23,640 nucleotides of DNA from an uncultured Clostridiaceae bacterium. Its GTDB lineage: Bacteria > Bacillota > Clostridia > Lachnospirales > Lachnospiraceae. This document shows positions 15,889-23,640 of this stretch, piece by piece. Each line of letters opens with the position of its first letter. Position 1 is the stretch's first letter. Both the position numbers and the translations under genes were made by a program. The notes below the pieces were generated by a model. The model worked only from the letters and a program-made list of their open reading frames with translations, was not told where the DNA came from and searched no databases. The stretch covers positions 1 to 23,640 of the forward strand of contig CATLIJ010000006.1 of assembly GCA_949948825.1 (NCBI GenBank). Direction: 5' to 3'.

Positions 15889-15904
15889 CAATTATTGACA
15901 GATA

Positions 15905-15913
15905 TGATATAAT
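15905..15913 (+). promoter_or_regulatory. Extended -10 promoter of the ddl-murI operon
   Basis: TGATATAAT is a perfect extended -10 (TG at 15905-15906, TATAAT at 15908-15913). The -35 region at 17 bases (CTTTCA) is poor, which an extended -10 can tolerate. Transcription would begin about 25 bases before the ddl ATG. Confidence 0.6.
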
Positions 15914-15946
15914 TAATCAGACTTAAAAAAACAGGAGGATAATTTT

Positions 15947-17014
15947 ATGGCTAAGAAAAGGGTGGCAGTGATTTTCGGCGGACAGTCCTCAGAGCATCTT
16001 GTGTCCTGCATGTCTGCTGTAAATATAATGGAACAGATTGATTTGCTGCGTTATGAAGTGCTTCTCATCGGAATCACCGAGGAAGGCCGGTGGCTGATGG
16101 CAGACTCCTTTGATGACGTCCGTTCCGGCGCATGGAGAGAAAGCACGACAGAGGCGATTATTTCTCCGGACACCACAAAAAAATGTGTAATTCTGACCAG
16201 GGAAGGGCAAAGTAATTCTGTTCCGGTTGATGTGGCTTTTCCTGTGCTTCACGGGCCTTATGGGGAGGATGGCACCATTCAGGGACTTTTTGAGCTGGCT
16301 GGGATTCCCTATGTGGGCTGCGGTGTTTTGTCCTCCGCTGTGTGTATGGATAAGCTGTACACCAAACAGATTGTAGAGACTTTGGGAATCCGGCAGGCGG
16401 CCTATGTTCCGGTTCTGGTCTGGAGAATGAGAAGGGACATGGAGGCGGTTATCCGGCAGGTGGAGGAGAGATTTCCCTATCCGGTGTTTGTAAAGCCTGC
16501 CAATGCGGGCTCCTCCAGAGGAATTACAAAGGCAAAAAACCGTCAGGAGCTGACTGCGGGACTAAAGGAGGCAGCCACACATGATGGCAAGATTTTGGTG
16601 GAGGAAGCCATCACAGGCCATGAGGTGGAGTGTGCGGTTCTCGGAGGAGGGGAAAAGCCGGTTCTTTCTTCTGGAGTGGGGGAGATTCTTCCGGCAGCGG
16701 AGTTTTATGATTTTGATGCCAAGTATTTTAATGAGGACTCCCGTACTGTAATCGACCCGGAGCTTCCGGGGGATTCGGCGGCTGAGGTGAAAAAGGCGGC
16801 AGAGAGGATTTTTAACGCACTGGACGGATACGGGCTGGCAAGGGTGGATTTCTTTGTGACAGAGGATGGGAATGTTATTTTTAATGAGATTAACACCATG
16901 CCCGGATTTACGGCCATCAGTATGTATCCCATGCTTTGGGAGGCCAGAGGACTTTCCAAGCGCCTGCTGGTGGATAAGCTGATTTTGCTGGCATTGGAGC
17001 GGAAACCACGGTAG
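15947..17014 (+). CDS. ddl: D-alanine--D-alanine ligase
   Basis: This 355-residue cytoplasmic ATP-grasp enzyme joins two D-alanines for the peptidoglycan stem peptide. The N-terminal motif VIFGGQSSEH is followed by HGPYGEDGTIQG, the ATP-grasp VFVKPANAGSSRG (Lys183) and the metal-binding FNEINTMPGF (Asn313, Glu314, Asn316). The omega-loop reads FYDFDAKYFNE with the Lys259-Tyr260 pair found in D-Ala-D-Ala enzymes, so this is not a VanA-type D-lactate ligase. The length is normal. AGGAGG lies eight bases before the ATG. It leads a cluster with glutamate racemase, so both D-amino-acid steps of wall precursor synthesis are co-expressed. Confidence 0.95.
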   Translation: MAKKRVAVIFGGQSSEHLVSCMSAVNIMEQIDLLRYEVLLIGITEEGRWLMADSFDDVRSGAWRESTTEAIISPDTTKKCVILTREGQSNSVPVDVAFPVLHGPYGEDGTIQGLFELAGIPYVGCGVLSSAVCMDKLYTKQIVETLGIRQAAYVPVLVWRMRRDMEAVIRQVEERFPYPVFVKPANAGSSRGITKAKNRQELTAGLKEAATHDGKILVEEAITGHEVECAVLGGGEKPVLSSGVGEILPAAEFYDFDAKYFNEDSRTVIDPELPGDSAAEVKKAAERIFNALDGYGLARVDFFVTEDGNVIFNEINTMPGFTAISMYPMLWEARGLSKRLLVDKLILLALERKPR

Positions 17015-17038
17015 AGGAAAGGAAAGAGGACAAAAGCA

Positions 17039-17857
17039 ATGGACAGAAACGCACCAGTGGGAGTTTTTGACTCTGGCGTAGGCGGACTGACGGTGGTGAG
17101 GGAGATTATACGCCAGATCCCAGGAGAACGGATTGTGTATTTTGGGGATACAGCCCGTCTGCCCTATGGAAGCAAATCCAGGGACACTGTTATCCGGTAT
17201 TCCCGGCAGATTATCCGTTTTCTGATGACCATGAAGGTCAAGGCGATTGTGGTCGCCTGCAATACGGCCAGCGCTTATGCCCTGGAGACCATACAGGCAG
17301 AGACAGAGCTTCCTGTAATCGGGGTGATCAATGCAGGAGCCCGCACAGCTGTCCATGCCACCCGCAATGGCAAAATCGGCGTGATCGGCACAGAGGGAAC
17401 GATTGGAAGCGGCATTTACACAGAAGTGATGCAACGAATGAAAGCTGATATTGAGGTGTTCGGAAAATCATGTCCGCTGTTTGTTCCCCTGGTGGAGGAG
17501 GGATTGCTTCATGATTCGGTTACAGATGAAATCGCTTCCCGCTATTTAAGTGTTCTCAAGGGCAGATACATTGATACTCTGGTGCTTGGCTGCACCCATT
17601 ATCCTCTCCTGCGTTCCACCATCCGCAGGCTGATGGGAGATGAGGTCACGCTGGTAAATCCTGCTTATGAGACTGCTGTGGAGCTTCGGGAGCTGTTAGC
17701 GGCCAGGAATTTGAGCCGGGAAGAAAAGGAACCCCTTTTGGGGGAACAGTATCAGTTTTTTGTCAGTGATCTGGCAGAGAAGTTTACGGATTTTGCAACT
17801 GCAATTCTGCCGGGTGAGGTAAAAGAGACGCGGCAGATTTCCATTGAAGAATATTGA
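17039..17857 (+). CDS. murI: Glutamate racemase
   Basis: This 272-residue cytoplasmic enzyme converts L- to D-glutamate for peptidoglycan. The motif VFDSGVGGLTV carries Asp11, and the two catalytic cysteines are Cys74 in VACNTAS and Cys185 in LGCTHYPLL, the usual positions for the RacE type. The gene lies 24 bases after ddl, with GAGG upstream of the ATG. It is followed at 19 bases by the YwiB-like gene. All catalytic residues are present and the length is normal. Confidence 0.96.
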   Translation: MDRNAPVGVFDSGVGGLTVVREIIRQIPGERIVYFGDTARLPYGSKSRDTVIRYSRQIIRFLMTMKVKAIVVACNTASAYALETIQAETELPVIGVINAGARTAVHATRNGKIGVIGTEGTIGSGIYTEVMQRMKADIEVFGKSCPLFVPLVEEGLLHDSVTDEIASRYLSVLKGRYIDTLVLGCTHYPLLRSTIRRLMGDEVTLVNPAYETAVELRELLAARNLSREEKEPLLGEQYQFFVSDLAEKFTDFATAILPGEVKETRQISIEEY

Positions 17858-17876
17858 CCTGGGAAGGAAAAAGCAT

Positions 17877-18317
17877 ATGACAAAGGATGTTTTGATACGG
17901 ATCAGCGGTCTGCAGGCAATTGACGGCGAAACCAATGATGTGGAAATGATTTTTGCAGGAAATTATTATCTGAAAAACGGAAAGCATTACGTGATTTATG
18001 AAGAGATTATGGAAGGCTTTGAAGGCCAGGTTCACAATACGGTGAAGATCGGGCCGGATGCGGTGGATATCAGGAAAAATGGAGTCATTGGCGCTCATAT
18101 GGTTTTTGAGCTGGACAAAAAGTCTCAGACCCGCTATGCCACTCCCATTGGAGAATTGCTTGTGGAGATCGGCACAAACCGTATCCGGATTGAAGAGGAG
18201 GAGGACCAGCTGAAGGTGCTGATCGGATATTCTCTTGACATTAATTATCAGCATGTGTCAGATAACCAGATTGTGATGGATATTTGCTCCAAGGAAAAGG
18301 CAGAGCTCAGCCTGTAG
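17877..18317 (+). CDS. DUF1934 / YwiB-like beta-barrel protein
   Basis: This 146-residue protein of the YwiB family (DUF1934) has no known catalytic role. The family signature appears as TRYATPIGELLVEIGTNRI followed by a strand-rich tail with GYSLDINYQHVSDNQIVM. A small calycin-like barrel is the known fold type for the family. The frame extends upstream to a TTG at 17844 inside murI, but the ATG at 17877 has GGGAAGGAA at good spacing and gives the usual MTKDVLIRI start. It is the last gene of the wall precursor cluster, ending before the bidirectional terminator. A role in wall metabolism is possible only by association. Confidence 0.85.
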   Translation: MTKDVLIRISGLQAIDGETNDVEMIFAGNYYLKNGKHYVIYEEIMEGFEGQVHNTVKIGPDAVDIRKNGVIGAHMVFELDKKSQTRYATPIGELLVEIGTNRIRIEEEEDQLKVLIGYSLDINYQHVSDNQIVMDICSKEKAELSL

Positions 18318-18382
18318 GGGAATATGAGAAGGACGATGAAAAATGCGGTGTATTCCGGCGGCACAATAATAAAAAAATTAAG

Positions 18383-18417
18383 AAACGGATTTCTCCGCCT
18401 TCTGGAGAAATCCGTTT
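18383..18417. terminator. Bidirectional rho-independent terminator
   Basis: A perfect 14-bp stem AAACGGATTTCTCC / GGAGAAATCCGTTT with a 7-base loop (18397-18403) ends in a T5 run on the plus strand. On the minus strand it is followed by CTTAATTTTTTTATT. It therefore can end both the ddl-murI-ywiB-like transcript and the convergent membrane protein transcript. Confidence 0.93.
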
Positions 18418-18422
18418 TTCTG

Positions 18423-18920
18423 TTATGATTTAGATTTTTTGCCTTTTTGCTTAGAGGACTCTTCCTTTTTCCCATCCTTGTCCTTCTTAAACCGTGCGAA
18501 AAATCCTTTTTTCTTTGGAAGCTGAGCCACTGACCCGCCGCGGACGCTTTTGATCTCAGTTATGTAGATCCCGCTGACCACAACCTTTGCCTCTGCCTTT
18601 ACCGGCAGGAGGGCAAACACCCGCTCATCTGCCATGAGGGTCATAATCTTCGGACCCACCTTTGCCTTGACAACAGGAACCTTTGCCCAGCGCATGTACT
18701 TGGGCGTCTGTTCATAAACCATCTTTGGGAGCCCTGCGTCCCGGATTTTCAACTTTTTCTTGTCAATCACCAGCATGGATACGGTCTGCTTTGCCGCCTC
18801 CAGCATGGCCTGCTGTTCTACCTGGCGCTTTTCCAGCTTTCTTCCCAAAAAATACAGGACAACCAGAACAATGGCCGCAAGGACCAGAATCACCAGCAAT
18901 ACGTTTAAAACAGTTGTCAT
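18423..18920 (-). CDS. Single-pass membrane protein with lysine-rich tail, function unknown
   Basis: This 165-residue protein is not matched to any named family I can state. Residues 4-25 form one strong membrane helix, then a basic coiled segment (RKLEKRQVEQQAMLEAAKQ, about 27-45). A compact domain of about 80 residues follows, with QTPKYMRWAKVPVVKAKVG and then several beta strands (KVVVSGIYITEIKSV). The last 35 residues are Lys/Ser-rich. The likely topology places the domain and tail in the cytoplasm. The frame reaches a TTG at 18935, but GGAGG lies eight bases before the ATG at 18920, which is the preferred start. It has its own promoter, divergent from rpoB, and a shared terminator. The Lys-rich tail could bind nucleic acid or acidic lipid; this is inference. 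Confidence 0.75.
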   Translation of the reverse strand: MTTVLNVLLVILVLAAIVLVVLYFLGRKLEKRQVEQQAMLEAAKQTVSMLVIDKKKLKIRDAGLPKMVYEQTPKYMRWAKVPVVKAKVGPKIMTLMADERVFALLPVKAEAKVVVSGIYITEIKSVRGGSVAQLPKKKGFFARFKKDKDGKKEESSKQKGKKSKS

Positions 18921-18972
18921 GGGGAATACCTCCAATGTACTCTTTCAGTATCAGGTAAAAACCTGCCACCAC

Positions 18973-19001
18973 AGTATACCATTTTTTTAAGGATTTTGCA
19001 A
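18973..19001 (-). promoter_or_regulatory. Promoter of the lysine-rich membrane protein gene
   Basis: On the minus strand TTGCAA (18996-19001) and TATACT (18973-18978) are 17 bases apart. A small hairpin CAGGT-AAAA-ACCTG (18952-18965) lies in the leader. The -35 is only 11 bases from the rpoB -35, so the two polymerases would compete for this site. Confidence 0.65.
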
Positions 19002-19012
19002 GAAGAAAAAAC

Positions 19013-19041
19013 TTGACACCTTGACAGGGCTATGCTATTAT
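19013..19041 (+). promoter_or_regulatory. Sigma-A promoter of rpoBC
   Basis: A perfect TTGACA (19013-19018) and TATTAT (19036-19041) are spaced by 17 bases. Transcription should start near 19048, leaving a leader of about 75 bases. A second TTGACA at 19021-19026 has no -10 at the proper distance. Confidence 0.8.
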
Positions 19042-19058
19042 GGAATGTGCTCTATTGT

Positions 19059-19088
19059 GGCATGATGGGGCTTTTGCGCCCTCATGCC
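19059..19088 (+). other. Stem-loop in the rpoB leader
   Basis: GGCATGA (19059-19065) pairs with TCATGCC (19082-19088). After a bulged T, GGG pairs with CCC, enclosing a GC-TTTT-GC loop. No U-tract follows, so it is not an ordinary terminator. It ends about 20 bases before the ribosome binding site AGGGGTG and could be a control element or an RNA-stabilising structure. Confidence 0.5.
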
Positions 19089-19123
19089 GCAAAATCGAAA
19101 ATATAACAGGGGTGAAAACGTCA

Positions 19124-22100
19124 ATGGAGAAAAGCAGAATGCGCCCGGTATCGGCCGGGAAAAGCGTTAGAATGAGCTTCTCAAGGCAAAAAGAAGTCCT
19201 TGAGATGCCAAACCTGATTGAGATCCAGAAAGTCTCCTATCAGTGGTTCCTGGATGAAGGGTTGAAGGAAGTGTTCGAAGACATTTCTCCAATCTCTGAC
19301 TTTGCCGGACACTTGAGCCTGGAATTTGTGGATTTTACCTTGTGCAGAGATAAGGTAAAATACTCAATTGAGGAATGCAAAGAACGCGACGCCACTTACG
19401 CAGCGCCTTTAGAGGTGAGAGTAAGGCTTTACAATAAGGATAAAGAGGAGATCAATGAGCATGTGATCTTCATGGGTGACCTTCCGCTTATGACCGATAC
19501 CGGTTCCTTTGTCATCAACGGAGCGGAGCGGGTAATCGTCAGCCAGCTGGTGCGTTCCCCTGGTATTTATTATGGTATTGGACATGACAAGGTCGGCAAG
19601 GAGCTCTACAGCTGCACAGTCATTCCCAACCGGGGTGCGTGGCTGGAGTATGAGACCGATTCCAATGATATATTTTATGTACGCGTGGACCGTACCCGTA
19701 AGGTTCCGGTGACAGTGCTGATCCGCGCTTTGGGATATGGAACCAACGCGGAGATTGTGGAGCTTTTCGGAGAGGAACCCAAGCTTCTGGCAAGCTTCGG
19801 CAAGGATACTTCGGACAATTATCAGGACGGCCTTCTGGAGCTGTACAAGAAGATTCGTCCGGGAGAGCCTCTGTCTGTGGACAGTGCAGAGAGCCTGCTT
19901 AACAGTATGTTCTTTGACCCCAGGCGTTATGATCTGGCCAAGGTGGGCCGATATAAGTTTAACAAGAAGCTTCATTTCAAAAATCGTCTCAAGGGCCAGA
20001 CTCTGGCAGAGGACGTGGTGGATACAGATACCGGGGAAGTGCTGGCTCTTGCGGGAACTGTGCTGGATAAGGAACAGGCGGCGGCAATTCAGAATGCCGG
20101 CGTTCCCTTTGTGTATATTCAGGGACCGGAGCGCAATTATAAGGTTCTCTCCAACCGGATGGTGGATTTGACGGGATATGTGGACTTTGACCCGGAGGAA
20201 GCGGGAATTACGGAATTAGTATATTACCCGGTGTTAAAAACTATTCTGGAAGAAGCTGGCGGCGATCCGGAGGTATTAAAGGATCTGGTGCGCCGGAATG
20301 CAGGAGAGCTGGTTCCCAAGCATATCACAAAGGAAGACATTATTGCTTCCATTAATTATAATATGCATTTGGAGGGCGCTATTGGCACAGCGGATGATAT
20401 TGACCATTTGGGCAACCGCCGCATCCGTGCTGTTGGAGAGCTTTTGCAGAATCAGTACCGGATTGGCCTGTCCCGGATGGAGCGGGTGGTCCGGGAGCGC
20501 ATGACCACACAGGATATGGACGGCATTACGCCCCAGTCTCTGATTAATATTAAGCCGGTGACAGCTGCAGTGAAGGAGTTCTTCGGAAGCTCCCAGCTGT
20601 CCCAGTTCATGGACCAGAATAACCCGCTGGCAGAGCTGACTCACAAGCGCCGTCTCTCGGCTCTTGGTCCGGGCGGCCTGTCCAGAGAGAGGGCTGGATT
20701 TGAGGTCCGTGACGTTCATTATACACACTATGGCCGCATGTGTCCCATTGAGACTCCGGAGGGTCCTAACATCGGCCTGATTAACTCCCTGGCAACCTAT
20801 GCGCGGGTGAACCCCTATGGTTTTATTGAAGCTCCCTACCGGGTGGTGGATAAGTCAGATCCCAAGAATCCTGTGGTTACAGATGAGGTGGTTTATCTGA
20901 CAGCAGATGAGGAGGACAACTTTATTGTGGCTCAGGCAAATGAGCCTTTGGATGAAGAGGGGCATTTTGTGCGGAATAATGTATCCGGACGTTTCCGGGA
21001 GGAGACCTCTGCATTCCAGAAAAGCACCATTGATTTGATGGACGTGTCGCCGAAGATGGTGTTCTCGGTCGCTACCTCCATGATTCCTTTCCTGGAGAAT
21101 GACGATGCCAACCGGGCTCTCATGGGTTCCAACATGCAGCGTCAGGCAGTGCCGCTTCTGACTACGGAGGCGCCTGTGGTAGGCACCGGAATCGAGGCAA
21201 AGGCTGCTGTGGACTCCGGCGTGTGTGTGCTGGCCCGCCATGCAGGCGTGGTGGAGCGGTCAGCCAGCAATGAGATCGTGATCCGCAGGGAGGATAATGG
21301 CAACCGGGAGGTCTATCATCTGACCAAGTTTAAGAGAAGCAATCAGTCTAACTGCTACAACCAGAAGCCTATTGTATATAAGGGGGACCGGGTGGAGGCT
21401 GGTGACGTGATTGCGGACGGTCCGTCCACTCAGAACGGAGAGATTGCCCTGGGAAAGAATCCTCTGATCGGATTTATGACCTGGGAGGGATACAACTATG
21501 AGGATGCGGTTCTTCTTTCAGAGCGTCTGGTGCGGGAGGATGTGTACACCTCGGTTCATATAGAAGAATACGAGGCAGAGGCACGTGACACCAAGCTGGG
21601 ACCGGAGGAGATCACAAGGGATGTGCCTGGAGTGGGCGATGATGCTCTTAAGGATCTGGATGAGAGAGGAATCATCCGGATTGGAGCGGAGGTCCGGGCC
21701 GGGGATATTCTTGTGGGCAAGGTGACGCCAAAGGGCGAGACCGAGCTGACCGCAGAGGAGCGTCTGCTGCGCGCCATCTTTGGCGAGAAGGCAAGAGAGG
21801 TCCGGGATACCTCCCTGAAGGTACCTCATGGCGCATATGGAATTATTGTGGATGCGAAGGTATTTACCAGAGAGAACGGCGACGAGCTGGCTCCTGGGGT
21901 CAATGAGACCGTCCGCATCTATATTGCACAGAAGCGTAAGATTTCTGTGGGAGACAAGATGGCAGGCCGTCACGGCAACAAGGGTGTGGTTTCCCGCGTG
22001 CTTCCGGTGGAGGATATGCCGTTTCTGCCCAACGGCCGTCCCCTGGATATTGTGCTGAATCCTTTGGGCGTGCCGTCCCGTATGAATATCGGACAGGTGC

Positions 22101-22984
22101 TGGAGATCCATTTAAGCCTTGCGTCAAAGGCTCTTGGGTTTAATATTGCCACTCCTGTTTTTGACGGGGCTGACGAGCAGGATATTATGAATACCTTAAG
22201 CTTTGCCAATGACTATGTGAATACCTCCTGGGAGGAATTCAGCGAGAAATATAAAGATATTATCAAACCGGAAGTGATGGAGTATTTAGGTTCCCACCTG
22301 GAACACAGAGAGCTGTGGAAAGGGGTGGAGATCAACCGGGATGGAAAGGTGCGGCTTCGGGATGGAAGAACCGGGGAGTATTTTGACAGTCCGGTTACGA
22401 TTGGCCACATGCATTACCTGAAGCTTCATCATCTGGTAGATGACAAGATTCATGCCCGCTCCACTGGTCCATACTCTCTGGTTACTCAGCAGCCTCTTGG
22501 CGGTAAAGCCCAGTTTGGAGGACAGCGTTTTGGAGAGATGGAGGTGTGGGCTCTTGAGGCTTATGGGGCTTCCTATACTCTTCAGGAGATTCTGACGGTG
22601 AAATCAGATGATGTGGTGGGCCGTGTCAAGACTTATGAGGCGATTATTAAGGGCGAGAATATTCCGGAATCCGGAATACCAGAGTCCTTTAAGGTGCTGT
22701 TAAAAGAGCTTCAGTCCCTTTGTCTGGATGTAAGGGTTCTGCGGGATGACAATACAGAAGTGGAAATCGGAGAAAATATTGATTACAGCGATTCGGATCT
22801 GCGTTCTATCATTGAAGGCGACCGCAGCTATAACCAGGATGAATCCTTTGGGGATTACGGCTACCAGCAGCAGGAATTTGCCGGCGGAGAGCTGGTGGAT
22901 GTGGAGGCCCAGGAAGAACTGGAGGAAGAGGAGGGCGAGTTTGATTTCGACGATTTTGACGAGCCTTCCGATGAGGAAGAATAA
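19124..22984 (+). CDS. rpoB: DNA-directed RNA polymerase subunit beta
   Basis: This 1286-residue core subunit of RNA polymerase has all expected regions. The rifampicin pocket reads GSSQLSQFMDQNNPLAELTH followed by KRRLSALGPGG; Asp497, His507 and Ser512 match the E. coli residues 516, 526 and 531, so the sequence is of the rifampicin-sensitive type. The conserved RMCPIETPEGPNIGLI, GRHGNKGVVS and GGKAQFGGQRFGEMEVWALE motifs follow in order. The C-terminus is an acidic tail (about 35 residues rich in Glu and Asp). The frame runs upstream to 19040 but only through the promoter; the ATG at 19124 has AGGGGTG at nine bases. rpoC follows after 18 bases. Unlike many Firmicutes, no rplJ-rplL pair precedes it. 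Confidence 0.98.
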   Translation: MEKSRMRPVSAGKSVRMSFSRQKEVLEMPNLIEIQKVSYQWFLDEGLKEVFEDISPISDFAGHLSLEFVDFTLCRDKVKYSIEECKERDATYAAPLEVRVRLYNKDKEEINEHVIFMGDLPLMTDTGSFVINGAERVIVSQLVRSPGIYYGIGHDKVGKELYSCTVIPNRGAWLEYETDSNDIFYVRVDRTRKVPVTVLIRALGYGTNAEIVELFGEEPKLLASFGKDTSDNYQDGLLELYKKIRPGEPLSVDSAESLLNSMFFDPRRYDLAKVGRYKFNKKLHFKNRLKGQTLAEDVVDTDTGEVLALAGTVLDKEQAAAIQNAGVPFVYIQGPERNYKVLSNRMVDLTGYVDFDPEEAGITELVYYPVLKTILEEAGGDPEVLKDLVRRNAGELVPKHITKEDIIASINYNMHLEGAIGTADDIDHLGNRRIRAVGELLQNQYRIGLSRMERVVRERMTTQDMDGITPQSLINIKPVTAAVKEFFGSSQLSQFMDQNNPLAELTHKRRLSALGPGGLSRERAGFEVRDVHYTHYGRMCPIETPEGPNIGLINSLATYARVNPYGFIEAPYRVVDKSDPKNPVVTDEVVYLTADEEDNFIVAQANEPLDEEGHFVRNNVSGRFREETSAFQKSTIDLMDVSPKMVFSVATSMIPFLENDDANRALMGSNMQRQAVPLLTTEAPVVGTGIEAKAAVDSGVCVLARHAGVVERSASNEIVIRREDNGNREVYHLTKFKRSNQSNCYNQKPIVYKGDRVEAGDVIADGPSTQNGEIALGKNPLIGFMTWEGYNYEDAVLLSERLVREDVYTSVHIEEYEAEARDTKLGPEEITRDVPGVGDDALKDLDERGIIRIGAEVRAGDILVGKVTPKGETELTAEERLLRAIFGEKAREVRDTSLKVPHGAYGIIVDAKVFTRENGDELAPGVNETVRIYIAQKRKISVGDKMAGRHGNKGVVSRVLPVEDMPFLPNGRPLDIVLNPLGVPSRMNIGQVLEIHLSLASKALGFNIATPVFDGADEQDIMNTLSFANDYVNTSWEEFSEKYKDIIKPEVMEYLGSHLEHRELWKGVEINRDGKVRLRDGRTGEYFDSPVTIGHMHYLKLHHLVDDKIHARSTGPYSLVTQQPLGGKAQFGGQRFGEMEVWALEAYGASYTLQEILTVKSDDVVGRVKTYEAIIKGENIPESGIPESFKVLLKELQSLCLDVRVLRDDNTEVEIGENIDYSDSDLRSIIEGDRSYNQDESFGDYGYQQQEFAGGELVDVEAQEELEEEEGEFDFDDFDEPSDEEE

Positions 22985-23002
22985 TAGAAGGGAGTGTCGC
23001 TC

Positions 23003-23640
23003 ATGGCAGAGACAAACGAAACTTATCAGCCGCTGACATTTGATGCAATCAAAATTGGCCTTGCCTCTCCGGAGAAGATTCTGGAGTGGTCCCACGGCGA
23101 GGTAAAAAAGCCAGAGACCATCAATTACCGGACTTTAAAGCCGGAGCGGGACGGTCTGTTCTGCGAGAGGATTTTCGGTCCCAGCAAGGACTGGGAGTGC
23201 CATTGCGGTAAATATAAGAAAATCCGCTACAAAGGCGTAATCTGCGACCGATGCGGCGTGGAGGTTACAAAGGCAAGCGTCCGGAGAGAGCGGATCGGCC
23301 ATATTGACCTGGCGGCTCCCGTGTCCCATATCTGGTATTTTAAGGGGATTCCCAGCCGGATGGGGCTGATTCTGGACATTTCTCCGCGGATTTTGGAGAA
23401 AGTATTGTATTTTGCTTCCTATATTGTGCTGGATAAAGGCCAGACCAGTCTGCAGTATAAGCAGGTTCTCTCGGAAAAGGAATACCGGGAGGAGATTGAT
23501 AAATGGGGCTACGGGGCCTTTCGGGTAGGAATGGGCGCAGAGGCAGTGCTGGAGCTTTTGCGGGATATTGATTTGGAGAAAGACTCCGAGATGCTGCGCA
23601 AGGAGCTTCGGGATTCCAGTGGCCAGAAACGGCCTCGTAT
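23003..23640 (+). CDS. rpoC: DNA-directed RNA polymerase subunit beta' (5' part)
   Basis: The first 212 codons of the beta' subunit are present and the gene runs off the window end. The start ATG at 23003 follows GAAGGGAG at good spacing, 18 bases after rpoB. The N-terminus has the expected DAIKIGLASPEKILEWSHGE and the zinc-binding set Cys66, Cys68 (CHCG), Cys81 and Cys84 (CDRCG), followed by the conserved RRERIGHIDLAAPVSHIW. It forms one transcript with rpoB. Confidence 0.97.
   Translation, partial: MAETNETYQPLTFDAIKIGLASPEKILEWSHGEVKKPETINYRTLKPERDGLFCERIFGPSKDWECHCGKYKKIRYKGVICDRCGVEVTKASVRRERIGHIDLAAPVSHIWYFKGIPSRMGLILDISPRILEKVLYFASYIVLDKGQTSLQYKQVLSEKEYREEIDKWGYGAFRVGMGAEAVLELLRDIDLEKDSEMLRKELRDSSGQKRPR

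Noticed and set aside
15895..15900. TTGACA upstream of ddl as a -35 element
   Set aside because: It is only 7 bases from TATAAT, and 17 bases downstream there is no -10. The extended -10 better explains the promoter.
15947..17014. Possible vancomycin-resistance type D-Ala-D-Lac or D-Ala-D-Ser ligase
   Set aside because: The omega-loop carries the Lys259-Tyr260 pair of ordinary D-Ala-D-Ala ligases, and no vanH, vanX or vanT gene is adjacent; murI is.
16562..17434. Minus-strand reading frame (290 codons) across ddl and murI
   Set aside because: It is antisense to two enzymes with all catalytic motifs intact and crosses their boundary. It has no family resemblance.
18324..18428. 34-codon frame starting after the YwiB-like gene
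   Set aside because: It reads straight through the terminator hairpin and its ribosome binding site spacing is poor; chance frame.
19021..19026. Second TTGACA before rpoB
   Set aside because: No -10-like hexamer lies 16 to 18 bases downstream; the first TTGACA pairs with TATTAT at 17 bases.
1..23640. tRNA, rRNA, CRISPR arrays, insertion sequences, attachment sites
   Set aside because: No cloverleaf-type sequences, regularly spaced repeats, transposase frames or integrase genes were seen on either strand.

Overview
The window reads as chromosome from a spore-forming, Gram-positive Clostridia species, most likely family Lachnospiraceae. The support is a spoIIR gene, strong AGGAGG-type ribosome binding sites, consensus sigma-A promoters, rpoB/rpoC sequences of the Clostridia type, and a D-Ala ligase / glutamate racemase pair. 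The family call is my recognition of protein style, not a database result.

Layout. Positions 1-136 hold the 3' end of a plus-strand reading frame with a Gly/Glu/Arg/Pro repeat tail. Positions 235-2809 (minus strand) are a three-gene ABC importer operon of the nitrate/sulfonate/taurine type: lipoprotein, permease, ATPase. Diverging from it, 2970-6618 encode the two halves of a heterodimeric ABC exporter whose ATP sites are degenerate in complementary ways. A convergent DMT/EamA permease (6594-7484, minus) overlaps the end of the exporter. Positions 7630-15167 form one apparent operon: a consensus promoter covered by three copies of TGACA-N3-TGTCA, a TetR regulator, an RND membrane-fusion (adaptor) protein, an AcrB-like RND pump, and two tandem secreted TolC-like proteins. 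spoIIR (15125-15835, minus) converges on this operon and overlaps its last gene. Positions 15947-18317 are a cell-wall precursor cluster (ddl, murI, a YwiB/DUF1934 protein) closed by a strong bidirectional terminator. A single-pass membrane protein with a lysine-rich tail (18423-18920, minus) is transcribed away from rpoB (19124-22984), which has its own consensus promoter. rpoC starts at 23003 and runs off the window.

The most unusual system is the TetR-adaptor-RND-TolC-TolC operon in an organism that, from spoIIR and its neighbours, should have a single membrane. A TolC channel normally crosses an outer membrane. Here the two TolC-like proteins keep helical repeats and hairpin-tip sequences resembling those that dock onto the adaptor, and the adaptor keeps most of the matching tip motif, but I see no segments that look like the TolC beta-barrel. 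My inference is a tripartite-like efflux assembly adapted to a wall-only envelope, controlled by the adjacent TetR protein. No tRNA, rRNA, CRISPR array or insertion sequence was seen.
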